The notes beneath the pieces were generated by a model. That model did not search any database, was not told the origin of the DNA, and worked only from the letters and a program-made list of their open reading frames with translations. DNA of 64,000 nt from DASXHY01 sp036272195 (GTDB lineage Bacteria > Verrucomicrobiota > Verrucomicrobiia > Limisphaerales > DASXHY01), in the NCBI GenBank assembly GCA_036272195.1, contig DATAZE010000062.1:116162-180161 (forward strand), given 5' to 3'. The position numbers and the translations under genes were made by a program. Position 1 is the stretch's first letter. The number at the start of each line of letters is the position of its first letter. Of the stretch, positions 16,918 to 25,363 are shown one piece after another.

Positions 16918-18399
16918 ATGCATACCTTCGACGTTCGACCGCCCGCATTCCGCTCCGCCCGCAACGACGAACCCAATTTCACTTCCGAAAAGCCCCCGCA
17001 AACGGACGAACGGTTCGGCGAGGTCATGAATCGCGCGCTGGCCGGAAATCCGCGCGAGACAAATCGTGATGACGCCGAACCCCCGCCGCGCGATACCCAC
17101 GCTGCCGCAGGCCAAAAGAACCAGGCCGTCAAAACCAAAAAACCGCTGCCCCGCGATTCCGCCGCCGATAACGATGCCACCCAGGCAGCCATAACGGCGA
17201 ATCCCAACGCCCAGCATTTATCACAATCGACTGACGCGCAAACCGCCTCCGACGAAGACGACGACGGGTCATCCGATGAAGCGTCGGAATCCGACAACGA
17301 CAAAGGCAAGCCGGCCACAACGTCCGGAAAAACCGCTGACGCCTCGAAGTCAACCGCCGCGCAATTGCTCGGCGTCGCAGGACCGTTGCCGGCTCCTTCG
17401 CCCGTTTCAACGCAAGTCACGACGGAAGGGAAAGCGAGCAAAGACACGAAAGGAAATTCTACCGGCGGATTGTGCGCTACCAAACACGCCGAAGCGCCTG
17501 ACGCCGCGGCTGGTTCTGATTCCAAAAGTGCGGAGGCAAAAGATTCCACGGATCCGGGTGAGAAAGTTTTAACCGCGAGTGACACGCCGGCCAAAGACCC
17601 AGCGGAATCGAAGCCTTCCCCCGACAAAGGCGTCCCGGCCAGCGCCTTAGCTTCCGCCGCCGATCCCGCTGGCACATCCGCTGCTAAACAGTATACGACG
17701 ATGAAAAAAGCCGATAAAATGCAGAAAGTTGCCGGGCCAGCAGAGCAAGATTTGCCGGGTGACGCCATCAAGGGCAGTGAAGAATTGCCGATGGCGCAAA
17801 AAATTTCCGCATCGGCATTGCTGCACAGCCACGAAAAGCTCGATTTAGCGGTTACCGTTGATTCGCAGCCTGCCACGGCGGTTTCCGGCGCTCCTGAACC
17901 TGCTGCGGTCGCCGCGTCCCCTGCCGTTTCGCCCGCCGCTGGATTGGACGATCGGCTGCGCGTGTTGGAACGCACGCACGACATCGTCGCCCTCCATGCG
18001 ATGCGCCTGGGCCAATCCGGTTCGGATTCGCTGCACGTGGTGGTTAAACCCGGAGGCGGCATTCAACTTTCCCTCGAATTGCGCCAGGGTGAAGGCTTCA
18101 TCGAAGTCAACGCCTCGTTGCACAAAGGTGATTTCGCCCATTTAAGCCAATACTGGCCGGAGCTGCAGCAGCGCCTTGAGGCGCGCGGCGTCCGCGTAGG
18201 CGATCTCGCGTGTTCGGAAAATCTCTCCGACACCGGCCACCAGGAATTTCAACAACCCAAACAACAACAATCCCCCGATCAAGATCCGCTGCATGCCGGA
18301 GCGTTCGCAGAATTTGCGCTCGCCGGTTCGCTGCGCGAAGCGCCCGCCACCCGGGCAGCCCGCGCCACGGCGTATCGCGGTTGGGAAAGCTGGGCCTGA
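16918..18399 (+). CDS. fliK: Flagellar hook-length control protein FliK
   Basis: A 493-residue protein. The first 340 residues are low-complexity and rich in Ala, Ser, Lys, Asp and Pro, as in the ruler part of FliK. The C-terminal domain (about residues 355-430) holds DSLHVVVKPGGGIQLSLELR, then EVNASLHKGDFAHLSQYWPELQQRL, matching the substrate-switch domain (Flg_hook). The upstream ATG at 16798 lies inside the preceding gene and adds no homologous sequence, so 16918 is used. FliK measures the hook and switches export specificity through FlhB. Confidence 0.9.
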   Translation: MHTFDVRPPAFRSARNDEPNFTSEKPPQTDERFGEVMNRALAGNPRETNRDDAEPPPRDTHAAAGQKNQAVKTKKPLPRDSAADNDATQAAITANPNAQHLSQSTDAQTASDEDDDGSSDEASESDNDKGKPATTSGKTADASKSTAAQLLGVAGPLPAPSPVSTQVTTEGKASKDTKGNSTGGLCATKHAEAPDAAAGSDSKSAEAKDSTDPGEKVLTASDTPAKDPAESKPSPDKGVPASALASAADPAGTSAAKQYTTMKKADKMQKVAGPAEQDLPGDAIKGSEELPMAQKISASALLHSHEKLDLAVTVDSQPATAVSGAPEPAAVAASPAVSPAAGLDDRLRVLERTHDIVALHAMRLGQSGSDSLHVVVKPGGGIQLSLELRQGEGFIEVNASLHKGDFAHLSQYWPELQQRLEARGVRVGDLACSENLSDTGHQEFQQPKQQQSPDQDPLHAGAFAEFALAGSLREAPATRAARATAYRGWESWA

Positions 18400-18405
18400 T
18401 TATTT

Positions 18406-18834
18406 ATGCAAGTCAACTCCGCCACTAGTGGTTCGAACACACAGAACAGCAGCGACAGCACCGTTCCGCTGCCGACGCAGATGTTGTCACAACAGGATTT
18501 CCTGAACCTCCTGGTGACGCAAATGACCGCGCAAGACCCGCTGAAACCCATCGATAACCAGGACATGCTTTCGCAGATGGTCCAGTTCAGCACGCTCAAC
18601 GCGAACACGACCATGCAATCCGCGCTGGGCCAGATGCAAACCGGCCAGGTATTTTCACAGGCGACGGCGCTTTTGGGCCGCGAGGTCAAGCTGCAAGTCG
18701 ATTCGTCCACCACCGCCCAGGGCGTCGTGACCGGCGTGGACACAAGCGGCAGCGTCCCGCAAATCACTGTAAACGGCCAATCCTACACCCTCGACCAGGT
18801 GCTTTCGGTAACCAACGCACCCACCACTCCATGA
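18406..18834 (+). CDS. flgD: Flagellar hook-capping protein FlgD
   Basis: A 142-residue hook cap protein. Seen: LSQQDFLNLLVTQMTAQDPL and the following DNQDMLSQMVQFSTLN, the FlgD hallmarks at residues about 27-62. A shortened C-terminal domain follows (GREVKLQVDSSTTAQGVVTGV, then ITVNGQSYTLDQVLSV). Longer FlgD proteins carry extra Ig-like domains that are absent here. It guides FlgE polymerisation. The stop overlaps the start of a small gene that resembles its own C-terminal domain. Confidence 0.95.
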   Translation: MQVNSATSGSNTQNSSDSTVPLPTQMLSQQDFLNLLVTQMTAQDPLKPIDNQDMLSQMVQFSTLNANTTMQSALGQMQTGQVFSQATALLGREVKLQVDSSTTAQGVVTGVDTSGSVPQITVNGQSYTLDQVLSVTNAPTTP

Positions 18835-19088
18835 CAAAATCCCTCAAAGAACCCAAGCGGATGTTGTTCACCTCAAATTACTTTGACGACCGGCAGAACC
18901 AGCCGATCGGCGCTGTGCGCCAGCACCTGGCGGAAGCCATGGTCGGCAAAACAGTGGATCTGTTGAGCGGTAGCGCCGTCGCGCACGGCATTGTCAGCGG
19001 CGTGCTGTTGCTGGCCGGCAGTCCCAAATTGCTCGTGAACGGCCGCATGTATGATTTGAACCAGGTTCTCACAGCCTCACCCGCGTAA
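18831..19088 (+). CDS. Small protein resembling the FlgD C-terminal domain
   Basis: An 85-residue protein translated from an ATGA overlap with flgD. Its second half aligns with the end of FlgD: GKTVDLLSGSAVAHGIVSGV against GREVKLQVDSSTTAQGVVTGV, then KLLVNGRMYDLNQVLTAS against ITVNGQSYTLDQVLSVTN. It lacks the N-terminal capping helices. Partial duplication of flgD is the simplest origin. It may pair with FlgD to make a fuller cap, or bind the hook on its own. I know of no named family. Confidence 0.7.
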   Translation: MTKSLKEPKRMLFTSNYFDDRQNQPIGAVRQHLAEAMVGKTVDLLSGSAVAHGIVSGVLLLAGSPKLLVNGRMYDLNQVLTASPA

Positions 19089-19105
19089 ATTCAACAAATA
19101 AAACT

Positions 19106-19957
19106 ATGATCGGCTCACTTCAAACCGGCGTCAGCGGCCTGCAACAATTCCAGCAGGACCTCGAAGTCATCGGCAACAACATCGCCAACGTCAATACCAC
19201 CGGCTACAAATCCGCGACCATGCAGTTCGCGGACACGTTCAGCCAGACCTTTGGCAACATCGGCGCGGGCGGCTTCGTGCAAGTCGGCACCGGCGTCTCC
19301 ACCAGCTCCATTGATTCCGAATACACCCAGGGCACCATCAATCCCACCGGCAACCCCACGAACCTCGCCGTCAGCGGCAACGGTTTCTTTGTGGTGAAGG
19401 ATCCCTCCAGCGGCATCTCCTTCGTCACCCGCGACGGGGGATTCAAAGTCGACTCCAATGGTTTTCTGACCAACAGCATCGGTTATCGCGTGCAGGGCTA
19501 TGTCGGCACCGCGCCGTTTACTTCGGCCAGCACCGTTGGCGATTTGAAAATTGACAGCGCTACGGCCATCACCGCGCTGAACGACACCACCACCCCGGCG
19601 CCCACGCTGACCACCTACAACATCGACGCCGCCGGCCAGATCAACGGCACGTTGAGCGACGGCACCAGCGGCGTGATCGGCCAGGTGGTTTTGCAAAATT
19701 TCAGCAATCCGCAGGCGTTGATAAAACAAAGCAACAACCTGCTGACCTATAATGGCTCCGCCGGTGCCGGAACACCGGGCGCACCGAACTCGACCGGCCT
19801 CGGCATGATTCAATCGGGCGCGCTGGAAACATCCAACGTCGACCTCGCCGGCCAGATGGCCGCTTTGATCACCGCGCAACGCGCTTTTGAAGCCAACGCA
19901 AAAATCATCACTACCAGCGATGAAGTTTTGCAGGACCTCGTCAACCTCAAACGCTAA
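19106..19957 (+). CDS. flgE: Flagellar hook protein FlgE (short form)
   Basis: A 283-residue axial protein. The N-terminus MIGSLQTGVSGLQQFQQDLE with NNIANVNTTGYKSATM, the FADTFSQTFG region, and the C-terminal LAGQMAALITAQRAFEANAK are those of the FlgE/FlgF/FlgG family. FlgF and FlgG are present elsewhere (36162 and 37022) and the gene follows fliK and flgD, so this one is assigned as the hook. It is short for FlgE, which usually exceeds 390 residues, and appears to lack an outer D2 domain. The hook would be thin but should polymerise. Confidence 0.85.
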   Translation: MIGSLQTGVSGLQQFQQDLEVIGNNIANVNTTGYKSATMQFADTFSQTFGNIGAGGFVQVGTGVSTSSIDSEYTQGTINPTGNPTNLAVSGNGFFVVKDPSSGISFVTRDGGFKVDSNGFLTNSIGYRVQGYVGTAPFTSASTVGDLKIDSATAITALNDTTTPAPTLTTYNIDAAGQINGTLSDGTSGVIGQVVLQNFSNPQALIKQSNNLLTYNGSAGAGTPGAPNSTGLGMIQSGALETSNVDLAGQMAALITAQRAFEANAKIITTSDEVLQDLVNLKR

Positions 19958-19963
19958 TTTCCA

Positions 19964-20542
19964 ATGCCTGCTCCCGCCAATCGCTCAGAAACTGCCCCGG
20001 CGCCGGAAGACGCCCCTGCGTCCGAAGCGGCCCCGGCTGCCAACGCTGCTCCCGCTGCCGGTGGCGGCGCCAAAGCCTGGCTGCCGCTGATCGTCATGAC
20101 GGTGCTCATGCCGGCGCTCGCGTACGCCATGACCGCTTTTGTGATGGTGCCGAAGCTGCAAAAGGGCCTCGGTGTTTCCAGTTCCGCTCCCGCGGGCGAG
20201 GCCGCCTCCGGCAAATCGAAAAAAGAAGCTCCCGGCGCGAAAACGGAATCCATTCCCGTGAACAAACTGCTGGTCAACGTGGCCGGCACAATGGGCGCGC
20301 GTTACTTGCTGGTAAGTCTCTCGGTCGTCGGTTCCGGCGCGGATTTCAAGGCGCAAATGGACGCGCACGACGCGCAATTGCGGGACATGGCGCAAAGCGC
20401 GCTCGCCACGAAAACGCTGGCGGACCTCGAGAAGCCCGGTGCGCGCAATATGATTCGCAACGAACTGCTTTCCGGCTTTAATAACATTCTCGGCGACGGC
20501 ACGGTCCAGGAAATTTATTTCCCGGAATTCGCCATTCAATAA
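19964..20542 (+). CDS. fliL: Flagellar basal body-associated protein FliL
   Basis: A 192-residue inner-membrane protein. An Ala/Pro-rich cytosolic tail is followed by one transmembrane segment (residues about 35-58, AWLPLIVMTVLMPALAYAM). The periplasmic FliL domain has KLLVNVAGTMGARYLLVSLSV and ends GTVQEIYFPEFAIQ. FliL rings surround the stator units and stabilise them. It is in the conserved fliL-fliM-fliN order and 8 nt before fliM. Confidence 0.9.
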   Translation: MPAPANRSETAPAPEDAPASEAAPAANAAPAAGGGAKAWLPLIVMTVLMPALAYAMTAFVMVPKLQKGLGVSSSAPAGEAASGKSKKEAPGAKTESIPVNKLLVNVAGTMGARYLLVSLSVVGSGADFKAQMDAHDAQLRDMAQSALATKTLADLEKPGARNMIRNELLSGFNNILGDGTVQEIYFPEFAIQ

Positions 20543-20550
20543 ATAGCGCC

Positions 20551-21528
20551 ATGAATCCACCCAATCCTCCCACGCAACCCGGCGGCGCTCCCGCTGGCGC
20601 CGAGGATGATGTCGCCGTATTGACCTACTCCGGCGTCCGCGAAAACCGCAAACGCGGCGACATTCGCGCGCACGATTTCCGCCAATCCGGCTTTCTCACG
20701 CCCAGCGAATTGCGCCGGATCCGCCTGCGCCATGAGCAATTCATCCGCGCGCTGGCTGGACGCATGGCCATTTTTTTGCGCCTGGAATTCACCGTGCAGA
20801 CGGCCAAGGTGCAAATCGTCGGCTACCAGAAATTTATCGAGAGCCTGCCCAATCCCACGCACATCACCCTGTTCAAAACCGACCCGTTGAAAGGCGTCGG
20901 CCTGCTGGTGATTCCGCCGCGGCTCGGGTTGACCATCGTCGACCGCCTGCTCGGTGGCCCCGGCAAGGTGCCGGAAACGAATCGTGAGTTGAGCGAAATC
21001 GAAACGGCTTTGACCGACCAGGTGGCCATGCTGCTGCTCAGCGAGTGGTGCAATCACTGGCCGGAAATGCGCGACCTCAAGCCCTCTCTGCTCGGCCACG
21101 AAAGCAACAGCCGCTTTCTCCAGACTGCGTCGCACGATACCGCGATGCTCGTGCTCACGATGAACAGTGGAATCGGCGAGCAATTGGAGCCGATTCAACT
21201 TCTTTTTCCCTACGCGACCGTCGAGCCTTTGATGCGGCTCCTGAATCCGCCGATGCCCGAGGCTGAAGCCGCCCCGGCTCGCGCGGGCAAGCCGAAATGG
21301 AACCCGGAGTTTAACGACGTCAAAGTTCCCATCACCGCGGAATGGCATGGATTGAAGATGTCCGCCGGCGACATCACACGCCTCAAGAGCGGCGACGTGG
21401 TGATGCTCGATCCTCAATGCGCCGCGCAAGTTCACCTTAGATTTAGCCACCTGCCGAAATTTATTGGCCGCCCTGGCACTTGCAGTGGCAAGTGGGCGGT
21501 GCAACTGACCAGCCCGATTACGACCTGA
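20551..21528 (+). CDS. fliM: Flagellar motor switch protein FliM
   Basis: A 325-residue C-ring protein. The CheC-like middle domain (about residues 60-225) shows GVGLLVIPPRLGLTIVDRLL, and the SpoA C-terminal domain (about 240-325) shows ITRLKSGDVVMLD. The N-terminus is Pro/Ala-rich and lacks the usual LSQxEIDALL peptide that binds phospho-CheY. Either this motor does not switch through CheY in the standard way, or binding is relocated. It lies between fliL and fliN. Confidence 0.93.
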   Translation: MNPPNPPTQPGGAPAGAEDDVAVLTYSGVRENRKRGDIRAHDFRQSGFLTPSELRRIRLRHEQFIRALAGRMAIFLRLEFTVQTAKVQIVGYQKFIESLPNPTHITLFKTDPLKGVGLLVIPPRLGLTIVDRLLGGPGKVPETNRELSEIETALTDQVAMLLLSEWCNHWPEMRDLKPSLLGHESNSRFLQTASHDTAMLVLTMNSGIGEQLEPIQLLFPYATVEPLMRLLNPPMPEAEAAPARAGKPKWNPEFNDVKVPITAEWHGLKMSAGDITRLKSGDVVMLDPQCAAQVHLRFSHLPKFIGRPGTCSGKWAVQLTSPITT

Positions 21529-21534
21529 CATTTC

Positions 21535-21807
21535 ATGAACGCAACCGCCGAAAATCCCTCCAATCTCAGTCTCGTCCTCGACGTGCCGGTGAGTCTCACC
21601 ATCGAACTCGGCGGCTGCCAGTTGCCGATGCGCGAGGTGCTGCAACTCAACATCGGCTCGGTCGTGCAGCTCGACAAACCGGCCGATGCGCCGGTTGAAT
21701 TGAGCATCAATGGTAAATTGATTGCACGCGGCGAAGTCGTTGTCATTGAAGACCGTTTTGGCGTCAAAATTACGGAAATCGTCGGAAATGGCCCGGCTGC
21801 TGCTTAG
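21535..21807 (+). CDS. fliN: Flagellar motor switch protein FliN
   Basis: A 90-residue SpoA-domain protein: LVLDVPVSLTIELGGCQLPM, then VLQLNIGSVVQLDKPADAP and GEVVVIEDRFGVKITEIV. Each matches the FliN core. It dimerises and pairs with FliM at the bottom of the C-ring, and also docks FliH. It is compact, with no long N-terminal extension. It is 6 nt after fliM. Confidence 0.96.
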   Translation: MNATAENPSNLSLVLDVPVSLTIELGGCQLPMREVLQLNIGSVVQLDKPADAPVELSINGKLIARGEVVVIEDRFGVKITEIVGNGPAAA

Positions 21808-21816
21808 CAGTGTCCG

Positions 21817-22293
21817 ATGCTAAAAGCGGATGCTATTTTAAAAGCCAGCGGCGCGTTCATAATCCCCGCCCTCCTGGCCACGTCCACCGGTTTCTCTGCT
21901 GAAGCGACCAACTCCCCTGCTCTGCCGTTGACGCTGCCGCAATTGCCTGATGCCGGCCCTTCCGTGCTGCGTGTCATGGGCGCGCTGGCGTTGGTGCTGG
22001 GAATATTTTTAGGCGGTGTCTGGGTTTTTCGAAACTGGCAACGCCTCACGATTCAACGCGGCCGAGCGCCGAAATTAAACGTCATCGAGACCCGCTCTCT
22101 CGGCGGCAAACAGGCGCTCTACGTTGTCGGTTACGAGCAGGAACGCTTTCTTCTGGCATCGTCCCCCGCCGGTGTGAACCTGCTCAGCCATTTGCCAGCC
22201 GCCACGGAAACCGATGGCCCGGCTGACACTACCTCCACCCCTGCCGCGCCTTCTTTTGCCCAGGCATTAACCAAAGTGCTCAAGGGAAAATGA
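21817..22293 (+). CDS. fliO: Flagellar biogenesis protein FliO
   Basis: A 158-residue membrane protein with an N-terminal hydrophobic segment (possibly a signal peptide, GAFIIPALLATSTGFSAEA) and a transmembrane helix at residues about 49-68 (VMGALALVLGIFLGGVWVF). A small cytoplasmic domain follows, with LNVIETRSLGGKQALYVVGY, the FliO signature. FliO helps FliP assemble. Its stop overlaps the fliP start. Confidence 0.9.
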   Translation: MLKADAILKASGAFIIPALLATSTGFSAEATNSPALPLTLPQLPDAGPSVLRVMGALALVLGIFLGGVWVFRNWQRLTIQRGRAPKLNVIETRSLGGKQALYVVGYEQERFLLASSPAGVNLLSHLPAATETDGPADTTSTPAAPSFAQALTKVLKGK

Positions 22294-23102
22294 ACGCCAG
22301 CGCCCACAATTTTCGCAGCAGCCGGGGCCAGGAAGCTTTGACCTTGTTCAGGAAATTCCTGCCTATCCTGGCGATACTTTTCTTCGCCTCGCTGAGCGCC
22401 TCTGCCCAAACGAACACCACGACCACCGGCTTCGGCCCGGTGCAAATTAATCTTGGCGGCCACAACGGACCGCAGGACATCGACACCGGCATCAAGCTGC
22501 TCGTGACGCTCACGCTGCTGTCGCTTGCACCGTCCATTCTTTTGCTGATGACGTGTTTTACGCGCATCGTCATCGTGCTTTCATTTGTCCGCACGGCTTT
22601 GCAACTTCAGGGCACGCCCGCGAACCAAATCATCATCGGCCTCTCGCTGTTCATCACCTATTTCGTCATGGCGCCAGTTTGGGAAAACATCAATCACGAC
22701 GCTATCGCTCCCTATCAGGCGCAGCAAATCACCAGTGAGGTCGCCCTGGACCGTGCGACTGGCCATTTGCGCACGTTCATGCTTAAGCAGACGCGGCCCA
22801 AAGACGTGGAACTGTTCGTTGCGATGGCCAAGCTGCAGCCCACAACGCCCAACGAGTTGCCGCTGCGCGTGGTAATTCCCGCGTTCATCATCAGTGAATT
22901 GCGCACCGCGTTCCAGATGGGCTTCCTGATTTTTGTTCCATTCATTCTCATCGATTTGGTTGTGGCGACGGTGCTGATGAGCATGGGCATGATGATGATG
23001 CCGCCGACAACATTTTCGATCCCGTTGAAATTACTTCTTTTCGTGCTCGTGGACGGCTGGTCGCTCGTCGTGCAATCGCTCGTGCACAGTTTTGGGATGT
23101 GA
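22290..23102 (+). CDS. fliP: Flagellar export gate protein FliP
   Basis: A 270-residue polytopic inner-membrane protein of the export gate. Seen: an N-terminal signal peptide (ILFFASLSASAQ), then SLAPSILLLMTCFTRIVIVL and QGTPANQIIIGLSLFITYF. The C-terminal part has FIISELRTAFQMGFLIFVPF and MMMMPPTTFSIPLKLLLFVLVDGW, both diagnostic. It forms the P5Q4R1 gate with FliQ and FliR. The long signal peptide is common in FliP. Confidence 0.97.
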   Translation: MNASAHNFRSSRGQEALTLFRKFLPILAILFFASLSASAQTNTTTTGFGPVQINLGGHNGPQDIDTGIKLLVTLTLLSLAPSILLLMTCFTRIVIVLSFVRTALQLQGTPANQIIIGLSLFITYFVMAPVWENINHDAIAPYQAQQITSEVALDRATGHLRTFMLKQTRPKDVELFVAMAKLQPTTPNELPLRVVIPAFIISELRTAFQMGFLIFVPFILIDLVVATVLMSMGMMMMPPTTFSIPLKLLLFVLVDGWSLVVQSLVHSFGM

Positions 23103-23117
23103 GTTTCAACGAATCGC

Positions 23118-23135
23118 TCATTTAACTCATTTAAC
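23118..23135. repeat. 18-nt repeat shared by two flagellar gene junctions
   Basis: TCATTTAACTCATTTAAC occurs here in the fliP-fliQ gap and, identically, at 11155-11172 in the fliE-fliF gap. It is a 9-nt unit repeated twice. No coding role. Confidence 0.7.
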
Positions 23136-23145
23136 TTTTAATACG

Positions 23146-23415
23146 ATGAACCCCGAATTTGCCATCGAACTCCTCAAGACGATGATTTACCAGGCGCTGG
23201 CCATTGCTACGCCGATCCTGCTCGTGGCCATGATCATCGGTCTTGCCATCAGTTTGTTTCAGGCCGTGACCACCATCCACGAACAAACGCTCGCGTTCGT
23301 TCCCAAGGCCCTCGCGGTCGTCGGCGTGCTGCTCATTCTGCTGCCGTGGATTGTGCGTTCGCTCGTGGAATTTACCACCGCGGTCATCCAGAAAATGCCG
23401 CAAATGGTCCAATGA
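23146..23415 (+). CDS. fliQ: Flagellar export gate protein FliQ
   Basis: An 89-residue, two-helix membrane protein. Seen: LLKTMIYQALAIATPILLVA, then AISLFQAVTTIHEQTLAFVPK, then a second hydrophobic helix. It is the standard FliQ pattern with the conserved Q-A-x-T-x-I-x-E-x-T-L turn. An upstream frame extension is repeat sequence, so the ATG at 23146 is taken. Its stop overlaps the fliR start by 4 nt. Confidence 0.96.
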   Translation: MNPEFAIELLKTMIYQALAIATPILLVAMIIGLAISLFQAVTTIHEQTLAFVPKALAVVGVLLILLPWIVRSLVEFTTAVIQKMPQMVQ

Positions 23416-24179
23416 ACCTGGACCTCGATCTCTATAACTGGATGCTGGTCTTCCTGCGCATCAGCGCGTTCCTGCTCGTTCTGCCGTTTTTCTCGATGGT
23501 CAATTTTCCCGTGATGATGCGCATCGCGCTGGCCGCCATTACGTCCCTGCTGCTCGCGCCCACGCTGCCCGCCTTTCCGGTCGGCAACCTCCCGATTTTT
23601 TCGCTGCTGGGCGTCATGTTCCAGGAAGTAAGCATCGGCCTGCTGCTCGGTTTTATGGCGCGAATGATTTTCTTCGCCGTGGATCTCGGCGGCAATATCA
23701 TCGCCACCGAAATGGGCCTGCAAATGGGCTCCATCTTCAATCCCCTCACCCAATCCAGCTCGCAGGTGCCGGCCACAATCCTGTTTTACCTCGCCGCGGT
23801 CGTGATGCTGACGCTCAATTTGCATCATTGGATGCTGCTCGGATTTGAACGCACCTATTTGGTCCTGCCCATGGGCGGCGCACACTTGAGCACCGGGCTG
23901 TTTGAGGCAGTGATCAAAAACACAAACCAGATTTTCATTGTGGCGCTGCAAATCTCCGCGCCGATCATCGCGGTCTCGTTCGTGGTGAGCGTGGTGTTCG
24001 CGGTGTTGAGCCGCGCGGTGCCGCAGATGAACGTTTTTTCCGAAAGTTTTTCGTTCCGCATCGTCGGCGGGCTGATTGTCTTTGGTTTCACGTTGCAACT
24101 CACGGCGCAGCATGTGGTGAATTATTTGAACCGGCTGCCGGATGATTTGCTGCGCGTGGCGCAATTGGTGGGAGGCTGA
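23412..24179 (+). CDS. fliR: Flagellar export gate protein FliR
   Basis: A 255-residue polytopic membrane protein. Seen: WMLVFLRISAFLLVLPFFS, then QEVSIGLLLGFMARMIFFAV and GNIIATEMGLQMGSIFNP, all typical of FliR. The C-terminus (RIVGGLIVFGFTLQLTAQHV) completes the family fold. One FliR joins FliP and FliQ to close the gate. The start is chosen at the ATGA overlap with fliQ; an open upstream extension overlaps fliQ. Confidence 0.96.
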   Translation: MNLDLDLYNWMLVFLRISAFLLVLPFFSMVNFPVMMRIALAAITSLLLAPTLPAFPVGNLPIFSLLGVMFQEVSIGLLLGFMARMIFFAVDLGGNIIATEMGLQMGSIFNPLTQSSSQVPATILFYLAAVVMLTLNLHHWMLLGFERTYLVLPMGGAHLSTGLFEAVIKNTNQIFIVALQISAPIIAVSFVVSVVFAVLSRAVPQMNVFSESFSFRIVGGLIVFGFTLQLTAQHVVNYLNRLPDDLLRVAQLVGG

Positions 24180-24180
24180 T

Positions 24181-25257
24181 ATGGCTGAACAAACAGGCGA
24201 TAAAACAGAACAACCGACAGCAAAAAAGCTCGAGGAGGCCATAAACAAAGGTCAAATCGCGCGCAGTGCTGAGGTGCAGACTGTCTTCGTCCTGTTGGCC
24301 GGACTCGCGGCGCTCATGTTCACCGGCCAGGAAACCTGGCGGCTGTTCGTCGGCACCACTACCATAACCTTCGGCCATTTGCACGATACCGCGCTCACGG
24401 CCAATTCCCTCCAGGGCTATGCCATCAGCGGGACGCTGATTTTTTTGCGTTGCGCCGGGCCAGTCGTGCTCGCCACTGCCTTGGGCGGCTTGCTCGCGGG
24501 CGCGATTCAAAACAAGTTCAATACCGCTTCCGATGTGCTCACGCCGGATTGGAACCGGGTGAACCCGGTGGAAGGTTTTCAACGCATTTTCTCGATGCGC
24601 TCGGTCCCGACCACAGCGCTTTCGATCGGTAAACTGGCGGTCATCGTCGCGCTCACCTACAACGAAGTGCTCAAGGTGCTGCACGATCCGATTTTCACCA
24701 CCTCGGTGAATGTTTCGCGCATGGCGCAGTTCCTGGCGGATGTTTGCCTGCGGATTTTCTTTCGCGTGAGCATGGCGTTGATCGTAATTGCCGGGGCGGA
24801 TTACGGTTATCAATGGTGGCGCACGCATCGCGACCTGATGATGACGAAGGAGGAAGTGAAGGAAGAAGCCAAGAACACGGACGGCAATCCTCAAGTCAAA
24901 GCCGCGCGGCGCCGCCGCCGCGCCCAAAGCAAAGCCAAGCAACTCGCCGAAGTCCCGAACGCGGACGTGATCGTGACCAACCCCACGCACATCGCGGTGG
25001 CATTGAAATACGATCGCAAGACCATGCGCGCGCCGAAAATCGTGGCGAAGGGCATCCGCCTCAACGCGCAAAAAATCCGCGAATTGGGCCAGCAATACCA
25101 GATCCCCATCATCGAGAACAAACCACTCGCGCGAATGCTTTTCAAACACGGCCGCGTGGGCGGCGAAATCCCCGCGCAACTCTACTCCGCCGTGGCGGAA
25201 GTCCTGGCCTGGGTGTATCGCGTGAATCGGTATCGGTACTATACGCAGCAGGCTTAA
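24181..25257 (+). CDS. flhB: Flagellar export switch protein FlhB
   Basis: A 358-residue membrane protein. The start MAEQTGDKTEQPTAKKLEEA is diagnostic. Four hydrophobic segments follow, then a cytoplasmic domain with the autocleavage motif NPTH at residues 267-270 (VIVTNPTHIAVALKYD). It cleaves itself between Asn and Pro and, with FliK, switches export from hook to filament substrates. It closes the long flgB operon. The next flagellar gene, flhA, lies 4 kb further on beyond an accessory island. Confidence 0.97.
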   Translation: MAEQTGDKTEQPTAKKLEEAINKGQIARSAEVQTVFVLLAGLAALMFTGQETWRLFVGTTTITFGHLHDTALTANSLQGYAISGTLIFLRCAGPVVLATALGGLLAGAIQNKFNTASDVLTPDWNRVNPVEGFQRIFSMRSVPTTALSIGKLAVIVALTYNEVLKVLHDPIFTTSVNVSRMAQFLADVCLRIFFRVSMALIVIAGADYGYQWWRTHRDLMMTKEEVKEEAKNTDGNPQVKAARRRRRAQSKAKQLAEVPNADVIVTNPTHIAVALKYDRKTMRAPKIVAKGIRLNAQKIRELGQQYQIPIIENKPLARMLFKHGRVGGEIPAQLYSAVAEVLAWVYRVNRYRYYTQQA

Positions 25258-25363
25258 ATCCGAAGGCCGAAAGCAACCGTAAGGTGGGGCGAGACTCTGT
25301 CGAGCCCTGACTTCAATACAGTAGGGCCAGAGTTACCGCTCGGCCCCATATCCTGGAATTGAG

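Noticed and set aside
16734..18062. Minus-strand open frame (442 codons) opposite fliK
   Set aside because: It mirrors the low-complexity Ala/Ser part of fliK and has no independent motif or start context.
19106..19957. flgE considered as a truncated pseudogene
   Set aside because: Both terminal domains are intact and the frame is open; the short length fits loss of an outer domain rather than decay.
21789..21804. TGGCCC-N5-CTGCT at the fliN end considered as another sigma-54 promoter
   Set aside because: The -24 element is degraded, it lies inside coding sequence, and fliO is already coupled within the operon.
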